Below, one piece after another: positions 40,308-49,428 of a stretch of DNA of 64,000 nucleotides. Origin of the DNA: Limosilactobacillus gastricus DSM 16045 (GTDB lineage: Bacteria; Bacillota; Bacilli; Lactobacillales; Lactobacillaceae); contig NZ_AZFN01000003.1 in the NCBI RefSeq assembly GCF_001434365.1, positions 1-64,000 of the forward strand, written 5' to 3'. The position numbers and the translations under genes are program-made. The notes under the pieces were generated by a model. It was not told the DNA's origin and made no database searches. It worked only from the letters and a program-made list of their open reading frames with translations. The first letter of the stretch is position 1. Each line of letters opens with the position of its first letter.

Positions 40308-41856
40308 GTTTTTCTCCTTTAAGGCTCAGTTTCTCAACATTCAGCACCTTGTCAAACCATCCGTTTGTAAAGCTTTGTTCATGACTAACTAGAATCAAGC
40401 TTCCCTTAAACGACTGTAGTGCCTGTTTTAAGGCTGCTTTCGTGGGTTCGTCAAGATGATTGGTCGGTTCATCTAAGATCAAAAAATTGGCCGGCGTGAG
40501 CTCTAAAATAGCCAGCTTAACTTTGGTTTGTTCGCCCCCCGATAATAGTTGGAGGGGTTTCATCGTATTAGTAGCGTTGATGCCAGCTCGAGCCAACCGT
40601 TGGCGGATCGTTTTTGGTAACATCGTTGGAAATAAATTTTGCAGAGTTTGTAGTGGTGATAATGATGGATCATCCCAGATTAGGTCTTGATCAAAATAAT
40701 TCACGATCGTCGAAGGCGAAAAACTAGCAGTTCCACCCAGCGCAGGAATCTCACCCAGAATAGTTTTGATGAGGGTTGATTTCCCGACCCCATTAAAACC
40801 ACTAAACAAGATTTTTTCGCCACTGGAGATCGAAAAAGTCACTGGAGCCAGCAACGGTCGTTGATAGCCGGCACTTAAATTCTCCACCCGTAATGCATTC
40901 GCTGACCCCGTATTCTCATAGGGAAAATTAAAACTAGCTTGAACATTATCACTCGGTGGATCAATCCGATCCATCCGCGCTAACATTTTTTCCCGTGACT
41001 TCGCCATGGTCGACTTTGAGCCCGCTTTATTCTTACGGATAAAGCGCTGGGCCTTATCAATGACTTCTTGTTGCTTTTCATATTCGCGTGCTTGGAGCGC
41101 CTGCCGTTCGGCCTTTTGTCGCATTGCTTGTTGGAAACTTCCCCGATACTTTATGATCTTACCAAAAGCGACATCACAAATCGTATTCGTAACTCGCTCT
41201 AAAAAGTCATAGTCATGTGAAATGATCATGGCTGCCCCGTCATAATTACTTAAATATTCAATTAGCCATTCGATATGGGCAGTATCTAAATAGTTCGTCG
41301 GTTCATCTAGTAAAATCACGTCAGGTTCTTCTAACAGCATTTTGGCTAGAATGATCTTGGAACGCTGTCCCCCACTCATTTCGGCTACGATGTGGTCACG
41401 ACCTAATTCAATTAAACCTAACCCCGTCATTACCCGTTCAATTTGGGTATCGATCTCATAAAAATGATGGGCGTCAAGATCCGCTTGGAGTTGACCGGCC
41501 TGATTGAGCAAATGGTCATCCAATTTTTCGACATAGTCTGCATAAAGTTGGTTCATCTGGTCATTTTTGGCATACAGATCTTGAAAGGCGGTTTGGAGGA
41601 ATTCGATTAATGTCATCCCCGCCTTAATATCAACATATTGATCTAAATAACCGATCTTAAGATTCTTTTGCCAAGTAATTTTCCCAGCAACCGGTAACAC
41701 TTTGCCAATTAGGATTTTAATTAGGGTGGATTTTCCGGCTCCATTTTCACCGACAATCCCCATGTGCTCGCCTCGTTCTAATTGAAAACTAGCTTGATCA
41801 TATAATTTCTTATCAGCATAACTCATGGTTAAGCCGTTTACATCTAAAACCGCCAT
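40291..41856 (-). CDS. ABC-F family ATP-binding protein
   Basis: 521 residues with two ATPase domains: the first Walker A in GENGAGKSTLIK (about 40) and signature MSGGQRSKI, the second in GFNGVGKSTLIK (about 345) and LLSGGEQTKV. A charged linker (about 235-300, RKNKAGSKSTMAKSREK) joins them, and no membrane domain is present. ABC-F proteins act on the ribosome in translation control or antibiotic protection. The start at 41856 has AAGGAG 6 bases upstream. Confidence 0.88.
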   Translation of the reverse strand: MAVLDVNGLTMSYADKKLYDQASFQLERGEHMGIVGENGAGKSTLIKILIGKVLPVAGKITWQKNLKIGYLDQYVDIKAGMTLIEFLQTAFQDLYAKNDQMNQLYADYVEKLDDHLLNQAGQLQADLDAHHFYEIDTQIERVMTGLGLIELGRDHIVAEMSGGQRSKIILAKMLLEEPDVILLDEPTNYLDTAHIEWLIEYLSNYDGAAMIISHDYDFLERVTNTICDVAFGKIIKYRGSFQQAMRQKAERQALQAREYEKQQEVIDKAQRFIRKNKAGSKSTMAKSREKMLARMDRIDPPSDNVQASFNFPYENTGSANALRVENLSAGYQRPLLAPVTFSISSGEKILFSGFNGVGKSTLIKTILGEIPALGGTASFSPSTIVNYFDQDLIWDDPSLSPLQTLQNLFPTMLPKTIRQRLARAGINATNTMKPLQLLSGGEQTKVKLAILELTPANFLILDEPTNHLDEPTKAALKQALQSFKGSLILVSHEQSFTNGWFDKVLNVEKLSLKGEKHAKNN

Positions 41857-41959
41857 TACAATCTCCTTCAATTCAATGGTTTGATTTTAACACGCCCCTT
41901 GCATCAGAGCTGACTTTTCCCTTAAAATGGCTAGGTTATCATAAAAGGAGTTCTTAGTC

Positions 41960-43282
41960 ATGGACAAACTATTCGAACACACTTCAATTCCGAAAGCCTA
42001 TTTCACCTTGGCAATGCCCGTCGTCTTAAGCATGGTCGTCACCTTGGTGTACAACATGGTTGATACCTTCTTCGTTTCCCAAACCCAAAATCCTAATTTA
42101 GTCGCCGGAGTTTCGCAAAGTGCCCCCATCTTTACTTTTTTGATCGCCCTTGGCGACATTTTTGGTCTAGGCGGGAGTTCGGTAATTTCCCGCCTCTTCG
42201 GCGAAAAGCAAGATCAACTCGGCCGCAACGTTAGTGGCTATGCTTTTTACGGCTCGATTTTATGCGGGATTATCGTCACGATCATTATGTTGGTTTTTAA
42301 AACTCCAATCTTGCACTTATTGGGAGCAACCAGTGCTACCTGGCAATATGCCAACGAATACTATACGGTCTTGGTCAGTGGGGCGACCTTTATTGTTTTT
42401 GGTCTTGCCCCTACTAATATTTTGCGAACCGAAGGACTTGCCCTGGAATCAATGAAGGCAAGTATGATTGGGACGATTTTAAATATTATTTTAAACCCCA
42501 TTTTCATTTTCCCGTTAGGTTTAGGCGCTGCCGGGTCGGCAACCGCCACCGTCATCTCCCAAATTATTAGTGATGGATTTTTAATCTACTATACACACAC
42601 CAAGAGTACCCGTCTCACAACCTCAATTAAAGAAACTAAAATTAGTCGTCATCTCCAATGGGAACTGTTCGCAATTGGAATCCCGGCTTCCGTTACTAAT
42701 ATTATGTCAACATTTGCCATCGCCCTTACCAATCATTACCTAATCCCTTACGGGGCTGATAGCGTCGCTGCTATGGGTATCGCCCTCAAGATTAGCACTA
42801 TTATCAATATGGTTTTCGTGGGCTTTGCCTTTGGCGCCCAACCGCTAATTGGTTACACTTATGGCGCCAAAGATGCGAAACGCTTTAATCAAATTATGAA
42901 GTTTGATTTACAGGTAGTCTGTGGCTTTTCAATTATTATGACCGTCTTGATGTTCATTTTGGCGCCTACCCTTATGAAAGGCTTCTTGCACGATCCACGT
43001 GTCATTTCTGAAGGTGCTGGAATGATCCGCTGGTTGGTCTTATCCTCCACCTTCGCCGGAATTATGTTAGTTTTTACGACGATGTTTCAATCAATGGGAA
43101 AAGCTTTCCCAGCCTTCTTACTCTCGGTCAGTCGCCAAGGCCTGATCTTTTTCATCGTCATTGTCATTACCAGTCAATTATTCGGCTACACTGGAGTTAT
43201 CGTGGCGCAACCAATTGCCGATGTCCTCACCGCTGGTTTAGGGATTTTGCTCTTTTTAATTTATCGACCAAGGTTCAAGTAA
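41960..43282 (+). CDS. MATE-family multidrug efflux transporter
   Basis: 440 residues with about 12 membrane helices. The early segment ALGDIFGLGGSSVISRLFGEK is typical of the MATE family and was the main clue. It exports drugs or metabolites against a Na+ or H+ gradient. AAAGGAG precedes the start. It is followed by a structured repeat junction. Confidence 0.88.
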   Translation: MDKLFEHTSIPKAYFTLAMPVVLSMVVTLVYNMVDTFFVSQTQNPNLVAGVSQSAPIFTFLIALGDIFGLGGSSVISRLFGEKQDQLGRNVSGYAFYGSILCGIIVTIIMLVFKTPILHLLGATSATWQYANEYYTVLVSGATFIVFGLAPTNILRTEGLALESMKASMIGTILNIILNPIFIFPLGLGAAGSATATVISQIISDGFLIYYTHTKSTRLTTSIKETKISRHLQWELFAIGIPASVTNIMSTFAIALTNHYLIPYGADSVAAMGIALKISTIINMVFVGFAFGAQPLIGYTYGAKDAKRFNQIMKFDLQVVCGFSIIMTVLMFILAPTLMKGFLHDPRVISEGAGMIRWLVLSSTFAGIMLVFTTMFQSMGKAFPAFLLSVSRQGLIFFIVIVITSQLFGYTGVIVAQPIADVLTAGLGILLFLIYRPRFK

Positions 43283-43290
43283 ATAATAAG

Positions 43291-43427
43291 AAGCTGGGAA
43301 AAAAGCAATCAGGCGTCCCACAGGGATAACCAAGAACGAATGTTAGTACGAAAGGAACTGACGTGAGTTCGTAGTTAGACTCGCGGGGCGCGCTTTTTGA
43401 CCGTAATTACGAGTATGATCAAAAGAA
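43291..43427 (+). repeat. junction repeat, copy A, with a structured insert
   Basis: The sequence AAGCTGGGAAAAAAGC...CAGGCG and CTTTTTGACCGT.ATTAC...ATGATCAAAAGAA is shared, in inverse orientation, with 49367-49425. In this copy about 70 bases (43315-43388) are inserted between the two halves. The insert folds: GCGTCCC with GGGGCGC as the outer stem, TACGAA with TTCGTA as an inner one. Intergenic DNA 43283-43496 contains no open frame I trust. Confidence 0.6.
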
Positions 43428-43428
43428 T

Positions 43429-43466
43429 AAGGGTGGAAAAAACTAATCAAAGTTTTTTCCACCCTT
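43429..43466. terminator. bidirectional terminator at convergent junction
   Basis: AAGGGTGGAAAAAACT and AGTTTTTTCCACCCTT form a perfect 16-bp stem. It directly follows the repeat copy A. Confidence 0.85.
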
Positions 43467-43496
43467 ACTAACGACAATGATAATTGCCGCCAAATC

Positions 43497-43814
43497 CTAT
43501 TCAGCTAATTTTCGATCTAGATAATGTGACAGTTGTTGGTAATTATAAATTCCAGTTACCTTTTCTTTAGCCACCCCATCACGGAACAGGACCAAACTAG
43601 GCATACTCATGACCTTATAGCGTTGTGGAATTGAATTATCTTGTTCAACGTCATAACGAACAAACTTAACTCGGTCCTGATAATGAGCTTCTAACTCATC
43701 TAAAACTGGAGCCATTAATTTACAAGGGCCACACCAATCTGCCCAGAAATCCACTAGGGTAATCGGTCCCTCTAAAGCTTGCTCAAAATCAACTGGACTT
43801 ACATTAATCGCCAT
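43497..43814 (-). CDS. trxA: thioredoxin
   Basis: 105 residues. The active site WCGPC is at about 27-31 in DFWADWCGPCKLMAPVLDEL, and the cis-Pro is in MSMPSLVLF. It reduces disulfides in the cytoplasm. Its ATG lies inside the end of the TerC gene (11-base overlap), so the two share a transcript. Confidence 0.92.
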   Translation of the reverse strand: MAINVSPVDFEQALEGPITLVDFWADWCGPCKLMAPVLDELEAHYQDRVKFVRYDVEQDNSIPQRYKVMSMPSLVLFRDGVAKEKVTGIYNYQQLSHYLDRKLAE

Positions 43815-44562
43815 TTTTATTTCCTCGCTTACGAATAAAGTGAATGATTAAGGTCACTAGGAAAACAATTAAAATAAAGGTACCGAACAATCCCGATGAA
43901 ATTTCAATATCAATTGCCGGAATTGTTAAAAAGAGCTTAATCGCGATAATAAAGATTAAGACATAGGCCATTGGTTCTAATTCCGGAACCTTTTCCATTA
44001 ATTTCATTATGAACTCGGCAATGCCCCGCATACATAAGATCCCAATGATCCCTCCAATTAGGACAATCACCGGATTATCAGAAACGGCAAGCGCCGCTAA
44101 AACTGAATCAATTGAAAATACAATGTCAGTAAATTCAATTTGCGCCACAACCGCCCAGAAGCGTTTGCGCCCCGAGAGATTCGCTAACGATCTCTGACGT
44201 CGTTGATGTGCCGGCTTTTTGCCAAAGAATTTCACATGGAAGAATCGATAAGCCATGTAGGCTAAATACGCCGCCCCGATGACTTTAATTTCCCAAAAAT
44301 TGATTAAATAGGTTCCAATCCCAATCACCAAGAATCGGAATAGGTAGGACCCCCAAATTCCATAAAACAGGGACTCTTCTTGTTCCCGCAAATTAGGTAA
44401 AACTCGTGTTTGCGCTGCCAATACGACTGCATTATCAACTGACAGCAAACATTCCATTAAAACTAATGAAAAGATGATCAGCCAATCCTGACCCGATGTT
44501 AAAACTGATAGCCAATTGTGGCCACTAAAAAAGGGACCATATAGTTCTCTTAAAAGTGACAA
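43804..44562 (-). CDS. TerC-family membrane protein
   Basis: 252 residues with about seven membrane helices. The acidic segment MECLLSVDNAVVLAAQ and the later EFTDIVFSIDSVLAALAVSDN are the TerC hallmarks. In Bacillus the family supports manganese export for metallation of secreted enzymes. The start is a TTG after AAAAGGAGG, since no better start is in frame. It overlaps trxA. Confidence 0.85.
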   Translation of the reverse strand: MSLLRELYGPFFSGHNWLSVLTSGQDWLIIFSLVLMECLLSVDNAVVLAAQTRVLPNLREQEESLFYGIWGSYLFRFLVIGIGTYLINFWEIKVIGAAYLAYMAYRFFHVKFFGKKPAHQRRQRSLANLSGRKRFWAVVAQIEFTDIVFSIDSVLAALAVSDNPVIVLIGGIIGILCMRGIAEFIMKLMEKVPELEPMAYVLIFIIAIKLFLTIPAIDIEISSGLFGTFILIVFLVTLIIHFIRKRGNKNGD

Positions 44563-44702
44563 TTAAGTCCATTCCTCCTTTTTATACCGTGTCATTTATT
44601 TTAACAAAAAATCGCTCTCAACTAAAAATGATATTACTTATTGCTATTGAGTCGAGTTTGTTTATCAGTCGATTAACCAAATTCCTGATTGTGATAAAAC
44701 TA

Positions 44703-44733
44703 TTGGACAACACGATTGTAAAGTTGTTATAAT
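44703..44733 (+). promoter_or_regulatory. promoter and candidate operator of the TetR gene
   Basis: TTGGAC (44703-44708) and TATAAT (44728-44733) are 19 bases apart, a long spacer. The inverted repeat ACAAC-N11-GTTGT (44707-44727) lies between them and could be the operator for the TetR protein just downstream. Confidence 0.5.
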
Positions 44734-44767
44734 CAATACAGAAATAATATTTAAGGGAGATCTAAGT

Positions 44768-45319
44768 ATGGTTAAAGCAACTAACGATTCACTAGTACAA
44801 CTAACGATTCAAGAAATTAGCAAACATGGCTACCAAAACATAACCTTACGTCGATTAGCTAATGAAATTGGTGCCACTACCGGGGTAGTTTACTCGCATT
44901 TCACAAATAAGGAAGATTTATTCGCTGCCGTTACCTATGCTTTATCTGAACAAATGGCGGATAAAGAAGAATATAACGACTACAGCGATTCAACTGAGGC
45001 CATTATCAAAATCGGGGAAGATTTGATTAAGTGGTATATGGATGAACCAAACTTAGCAAACTTCTTCTTCTCGAACCCTAGCTTATCAAATGTCTTCAAT
45101 GGCAACCGCCAGGGCTTGACATTTATTGACATTTTGAAGCGCCACATCACTAACATCAAAGAACAAACGGGCTTACACTTTAATGAACAAGTGCTCTTTA
45201 TTCAATTCTGGTCATTTGTTCAAGGCTACATTATGTTACTAAGTCAACACATGACGGATCCAAACCCACTTATTATCCGGAGTACGGTTAAGCAACTAAT
45301 CGGCACGATTCATCCTTAA
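44768..45319 (+). CDS. TetR-family transcriptional regulator
   Basis: 183 residues. The N-terminal HTH is at about 9-50 (ITLRRLANEIGATTGVVYSHFTNKEDLF), and the rest is the helical ligand-binding part. It precedes the CorA-like gene by 20 bases and probably regulates it and itself. The ligand is unknown. Confidence 0.9.
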   Translation: MVKATNDSLVQLTIQEISKHGYQNITLRRLANEIGATTGVVYSHFTNKEDLFAAVTYALSEQMADKEEYNDYSDSTEAIIKIGEDLIKWYMDEPNLANFFFSNPSLSNVFNGNRQGLTFIDILKRHITNIKEQTGLHFNEQVLFIQFWSFVQGYIMLLSQHMTDPNPLIIRSTVKQLIGTIHP

Positions 45320-45339
45320 GACTTCATGGAGGTTCTCCT

Positions 45340-46260
45340 ATGCTCAGTTCAGTCCAATTAAATGAACATAGCTACTGGGTTAGCGTCTTTGAACCTCTCC
45401 CCAATGAACAACAAGAACTGTTTGAACGATATGAAGTCACTTCCGACATGTTGGACTACGCCATTGACCCCTTTGAAAAGGCTCGTATTGAAATTGACCA
45501 TGATGCCCATATCACTCTGTTGATTTTTGACGTTTACATCGCCCATCCCGAAGAGGACGATGATGTAACGGCTCCTATTGGGATCATGTTGACCAATAAT
45601 AATGTCTTAACCTTTACCAACGCCCAAACCAACTTTGTCAACGGAATTATTGCCCAATTGATTAAGAACGAGCGGGCTCACCACCCGATTCATTCAATTT
45701 ATGATGTGGTGCTTCCCTTGCTCTATCAATTGTCGACCGACTACTTCTTACCGATCCGAAAAGCTGATAATCAGCGTAAAGCCCTCCAAAAGAACATTCG
45801 CAAACGCAATGAGCGCGTGTCGATTAATAAGTTTATGGAGTTGGAAACTAACTTGGTCTATATTCTAAGTTCGATCCAAGGAAATGTCTCCTTGCTCCAG
45901 GAGTTTAAGCGGCGTTTTTTATATACGCTAACTACTAGTCAACAAAATAAACTTGATGATGCCATCATTGAGGCTCAGCAAGGACTCGAAATGGCCCAAA
46001 TGACTTCGGATGTTGTTTCCCGGGTTTCATCGGCCTATAGCAATGTTTTAGATAGCAATCTAAACCAGACGATGAAATTTTTAACAGTTTATTCAATCAT
46101 CCTAGCCATTCCACCAATTGTTTCAGGTTTTTATGGTGAAAATGTTAAAAGCCTTCCCTTCGCGCAAAATGACTGGGCTTGGCAAATCACGGTCATTATC
46201 ACCTTAATTTTTATTGCTTTATCAATTTGGTTCATGTTCAATAAGCGCTGGTGGAAATAA
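45340..46260 (+). CDS. CorA-like divalent cation transporter, altered GMN motif
   Basis: 306 residues. A large soluble N-terminal domain (1-240) is followed by two C-terminal membrane helices. At residues about 266-268 the CorA pore signature reads GEN (GFYGENVK) rather than GMN. The tail ends MFNKRWWK. Such a change is unusual because the Met and Asn line the ion pore. It may therefore carry another cation, or have lost transport. It is in an operon with a TetR regulator. Confidence 0.8.
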   Translation: MLSSVQLNEHSYWVSVFEPLPNEQQELFERYEVTSDMLDYAIDPFEKARIEIDHDAHITLLIFDVYIAHPEEDDDVTAPIGIMLTNNNVLTFTNAQTNFVNGIIAQLIKNERAHHPIHSIYDVVLPLLYQLSTDYFLPIRKADNQRKALQKNIRKRNERVSINKFMELETNLVYILSSIQGNVSLLQEFKRRFLYTLTTSQQNKLDDAIIEAQQGLEMAQMTSDVVSRVSSAYSNVLDSNLNQTMKFLTVYSIILAIPPIVSGFYGENVKSLPFAQNDWAWQITVIITLIFIALSIWFMFNKRWWK

Positions 46261-46269
46261 AATTGTTAT

Positions 46270-46300
46270 GATTCTCTCTTTTTGGAGAGGATCTTTTTAT
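46270..46300 (+). terminator. terminator after the CorA-like gene
   Basis: GATTCTCTC / GAGAGGATC with a 5-6-base loop, followed by TTTTTATTT. Downstream of it, 46305-46422 carries a possible promoter (TTGCAT and TAAAAT) for the ABC operon. Confidence 0.75.
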
Positions 46301-46422
46301 TTCTTAAGGGTATAAAATGTGTCCTTTTTGTGACCAGAAGTGTAATCTGTTGCATGCATATATTAAATTATAGTAAAATTGTTTAATGAGAATCTTATTA
46401 TACATTGGAGGAAACGATCTCT

Positions 46423-47166
46423 ATGGCAATGATTGAATTTAAAAATGTTCAAAAATACTATGGCGATTTTCACGCTTTAAAAGACATTAACCTAAAAATC
46501 GACGCCGGCGAAACGGTAGTTTTAATCGGCCCTTCTGGTTCAGGAAAAAGTAGTTTGATCCGGACGGTCAATGGTCTTGATCCGATTCGAAGTGGTCAAC
46601 TAATCGTTAATGGATTCGATCTTGGGGATAAGAAGACCGATGTCAACAAGATCCGCAAAGATGTGGGGATGGTTTTCCAACATTTCAACCTATACAACAA
46701 TAAAGATGTACTTGAAAACATTATGTTGGCTCCCCGGGTAGTTTTAAAACGGCCTGAGGAAGAAAACAAAAAATTAGCTATGGACCTCTTGGAACAGGTT
46801 GGTTTAGCTGATAAGGCCCACAATATGCCGGCTCAACTGTCAGGTGGGCAAAAGCAACGGGTGGCAATTGCGCGGAGTTTGGCCATGAAGCCAAAATGTC
46901 TGTTATTTGACGAACCAACCAGTGCTTTGGATCCGGAAATGATTGATGATGTTTTGGATGTTATGAAAGAAATTGCCCATCGTAGTGATATGACCATGTT
47001 AGTGGTGACCCACGAAATGGGCTTCGCTAAGGCCGTGGGAGACCGGGTTATCTTTATGGCCGATGGTCGGATCCTCGAAGATGACTCAACTGAAAACTTC
47101 TTCGATGGGGAACCATCAAACGAACGGGCTCGCCAATTCTTAAGTAAGATTAACGGACACATTTAA
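46423..47166 (+). CDS. glnQ: polar amino acid ABC transporter ATPase (glutamine type)
   Basis: 247 residues. Walker A GPSGSGKSSLIR (about 35), signature LSGGQKQRVAIA, Walker B CLLFDEPTSALDP, and the switch His in VVTHEMGF. The start at 46423 follows GGAGG. It powers import of glutamine, glutamate or a related polar amino acid with the binding protein and two permeases downstream. Confidence 0.92.
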   Translation: MAMIEFKNVQKYYGDFHALKDINLKIDAGETVVLIGPSGSGKSSLIRTVNGLDPIRSGQLIVNGFDLGDKKTDVNKIRKDVGMVFQHFNLYNNKDVLENIMLAPRVVLKRPEEENKKLAMDLLEQVGLADKAHNMPAQLSGGQKQRVAIARSLAMKPKCLLFDEPTSALDPEMIDDVLDVMKEIAHRSDMTMLVVTHEMGFAKAVGDRVIFMADGRILEDDSTENFFDGEPSNERARQFLSKINGHI

Positions 47167-47176
47167 GGAGGCTGGC

Positions 47177-48013
47177 ATGAAGAAATTTTGGCGCCGATTG
47201 AGTCTGATTGCCATTATGGCTACCTTAGGGCTCACCTTATCGGCATGTAGTACCACCTCTGTGGCAAATCGAAATGTTTTAAAAGCGGATCAAAAATCCA
47301 AAACTATTACCTGGGGGGTTAAAGCTGATACCCGCTTATTTGGGTTGGAAAATATCAAAACCGGTCAACTAGAAGGGTTTGAAATTGATTTAGCTAAGGC
47401 GATGACCAAGAAGATTCTGGGTCCTGATGCTAAAGCCGAATTCGTCCCCGTCACTAGTAGTACGCGGATTCCACTTTTAAAGAATGGGAATATCGATGCG
47501 ATTATGGCAACCATGACCATCACTCCCGAACGGGCTAAACAGGTTGATTTCTCGAAATCCTATTTTGATGCCGGTCAATCGATCTTAGTTAAAAAAGGGA
47601 GTGGCATCACTAGTATTAAAGACTTAAACAAAAAAGGAAAAGTCATTCTCGGGGTTTCAGGATCATCCTCGGTCCAAAATGTGGCCAAGGTTGCTCCTAA
47701 AGCCACGGTCTTACAATTATCAGACTATGCTCAGGATATGACGGCCCTCAAGTCTGGCCAAGGGGATGCCATGACCACTGATAACGGGATCTTATACGGG
47801 TTAGCCAGCGAAAACAAAGGCTACGAAGTCGTTGGTGGGACCTTTACCAAAGAACCATATGGGATTGCGGTCAATAAAAATCAAAAGGCCTTCTTGAAGA
47901 AACTGAACTGGGCCCTCGAAGAATTAGAAAAAGATGGCACCTACAATAAACTATTGAAGAAATGGTTTGGCGATGTCAAAGGCTTTAATTACGAGGAGAT
48001 GAAGCGCTCATGA
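47177..48013 (+). CDS. amino acid ABC transporter substrate-binding lipoprotein
   Basis: 278 residues. The signal peptide (about 1-24) ends in the lipobox LSAC, giving a lipid-anchored Cys. The SBP-bac-3 domain then includes GFEIDLAKAM and the hinge PERAKQVDFSKSYFD. It binds the amino acid outside the membrane and hands it to the permeases. It starts 10 bases after the ATPase gene and overlaps the first permease by ATGA. Confidence 0.92.
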   Translation: MKKFWRRLSLIAIMATLGLTLSACSTTSVANRNVLKADQKSKTITWGVKADTRLFGLENIKTGQLEGFEIDLAKAMTKKILGPDAKAEFVPVTSSTRIPLLKNGNIDAIMATMTITPERAKQVDFSKSYFDAGQSILVKKGSGITSIKDLNKKGKVILGVSGSSSVQNVAKVAPKATVLQLSDYAQDMTALKSGQGDAMTTDNGILYGLASENKGYEVVGGTFTKEPYGIAVNKNQKAFLKKLNWALEELEKDGTYNKLLKKWFGDVKGFNYEEMKRS

Positions 48014-48648
48014 TTAATTTAATTACATCTAATTGGCAATTATTCTTATCCGGCCTTGGCGTCACCCTCGCTTCTAGTATTATTGCCCTAATCTTTAGTT
48101 TAATTATCGGGACGGTCTTTGCCCTGCTGGAATTATCAGAACATCGTTGGATTCGGATTTTAGCCAATATTTACGTGGAAATTTTCCGAAATATTCCTCT
48201 TCTGGTAATTACCATGGCCTTCTTCTTAATCGTACCGTTATACATCGTCAAGATTAACGGTTTTACTGCCGGGACCATTGGTTTAACCCTATATACATCG
48301 GCCTTTATCGCCGAAACCGTCCGCTCGGGGATCAACTCCATTGATGAAGGACAGCTGAAAGGGGCCTTAGCCAACGGACTAACATACTGGCAAGCCATGC
48401 GGCTCATTGTTTTACCGCAAGCCTTCCGGGTGGTAATTCCACCGCTAGGGAACCAATTTATTAACCTCGTTAAAAATTCTTCCGTCTTAGCCTTCGTCGC
48501 AGGATTAGATTTGATGTATGAGGGAAATTTAATTGCTAGCAACACCTTAGAAACGATGCCATCATACTTTATTGTTGGGGTCTTATATCTTGTGATTACC
48601 CTGCCTTTAAGTTATTACATGCGGCATTTGGAAAAGAAATTAGGATAG
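48010..48648 (+). CDS. amino acid ABC permease (His/Glu/Gln/Arg type), subunit 1
   Basis: 212 residues, five membrane helices. The EAA loop reads GALANGLTYWQAMRLIVLPQA, the usual ATPase contact. It forms the channel with the next gene's product. Its ATG overlaps the stop of the lipoprotein gene. Confidence 0.9.
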   Translation: MINLITSNWQLFLSGLGVTLASSIIALIFSLIIGTVFALLELSEHRWIRILANIYVEIFRNIPLLVITMAFFLIVPLYIVKINGFTAGTIGLTLYTSAFIAETVRSGINSIDEGQLKGALANGLTYWQAMRLIVLPQAFRVVIPPLGNQFINLVKNSSVLAFVAGLDLMYEGNLIASNTLETMPSYFIVGVLYLVITLPLSYYMRHLEKKLG

Positions 48649-48661
48649 GAGGAAGAAGGGT

Positions 48662-49315
48662 ATGCAAACTTTTATTGATGCTTATTCATGGATTAACATC
48701 CGCTTCCTCTTGGAAGGATTATGGGTTACGATTGAAATTTCAGTCATCTCCATTTTGATTAGTTTAATTGTCGGCATTCTCTTGGGAACCATTCGGTACA
48801 TGCGAATTAAGTATGTTTCGGCAATCGTGGGCTTTGTGATTGATATTATTCGAAACCTCCCATTACTGCTTATCATTTTCTTCGTTTACTTTGGGCTACC
48901 TAATATCGGTTTCCGCCCACCAGTAATTCCTTCAGCGATTATGTCAATGTCACTGTTTGAATCAATGATGATCGCGGAAATTGTCCGTTCTGGTTTACAA
49001 GGGATTGATATTGGGCAAACTGAAGGGGCCATGGCTAATGGAATGACTCACTGGCAAGCCTTACGGATCGTGGTGCTTCCCCAAGGATTGAAGCACATGT
49101 TACCGGCCTTAGTCAGTCAATTCATTTCCCTAGTTAAGGATACTTCTTTAGCAACGATTATCGTGCTACCAGAATTAATGTATCATGCCGAAATTGTCTA
49201 TGGACAAAATAGTACATACATTATTCCAATGTTCGTGGCAATTGCGGTAATGTACTTTATCGTTTGTTACTTACTATCATTACTATCACGTTATCTAGAC
49301 CATAAAATGGCCTAA
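48662..49315 (+). CDS. amino acid ABC permease, subunit 2
   Basis: 217 residues, five membrane helices, with the EAA loop EGAMANGMTHWQALRIVVLPQG. It is the last gene of the four-gene importer operon, 13 bases after the first permease. Confidence 0.9.
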   Translation: MQTFIDAYSWINIRFLLEGLWVTIEISVISILISLIVGILLGTIRYMRIKYVSAIVGFVIDIIRNLPLLLIIFFVYFGLPNIGFRPPVIPSAIMSMSLFESMMIAEIVRSGLQGIDIGQTEGAMANGMTHWQALRIVVLPQGLKHMLPALVSQFISLVKDTSLATIIVLPELMYHAEIVYGQNSTYIIPMFVAIAVMYFIVCYLLSLLSRYLDHKMA

Positions 49316-49321
49316 TAAAAG

Positions 49322-49362
49322 GAGGGTGAGAAGAAATGCTAAATTAGCATTTCTCCTCACCC
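49322..49362. terminator. terminator at convergent junction
   Basis: GGGTGAGAAGAAATGCTAA and TTAGCATTTCTCCTCACCC form a long stem with one mismatch, between the ABC operon and the second histidine phosphatase. It occupies the same place beside the repeat as the hairpin beside copy A. Confidence 0.85.
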
Positions 49363-49366
49363 ATTT

Positions 49367-49425
49367 CTTTTGATCACACCTGTAATCACGGTCAAAAAGC
49401 GCCTAATCGCTTTTTTCCCAGTTTT
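49367..49425 (-). repeat. junction repeat, copy B
   Basis: Inverse orientation to copy A. It has the same AACTGGGAAAAAAGCGATTAGGCG, CTTTTTGACCGTGATTAC and GTGATCAAAAGAAATGGGTG parts, without the insert. AAAAAGCG and CGCTTTTT form a compact hairpin. It ends at the stop of the phosphatase gene. Confidence 0.65.
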
Positions 49426-49428
49426 CGC

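Noticed and set aside
43315-43388. tRNA-like folding of the insert in copy A
   Set aside because: No acceptor stem, T-loop GTTCRANNC or anticodon arm in the right spacing.
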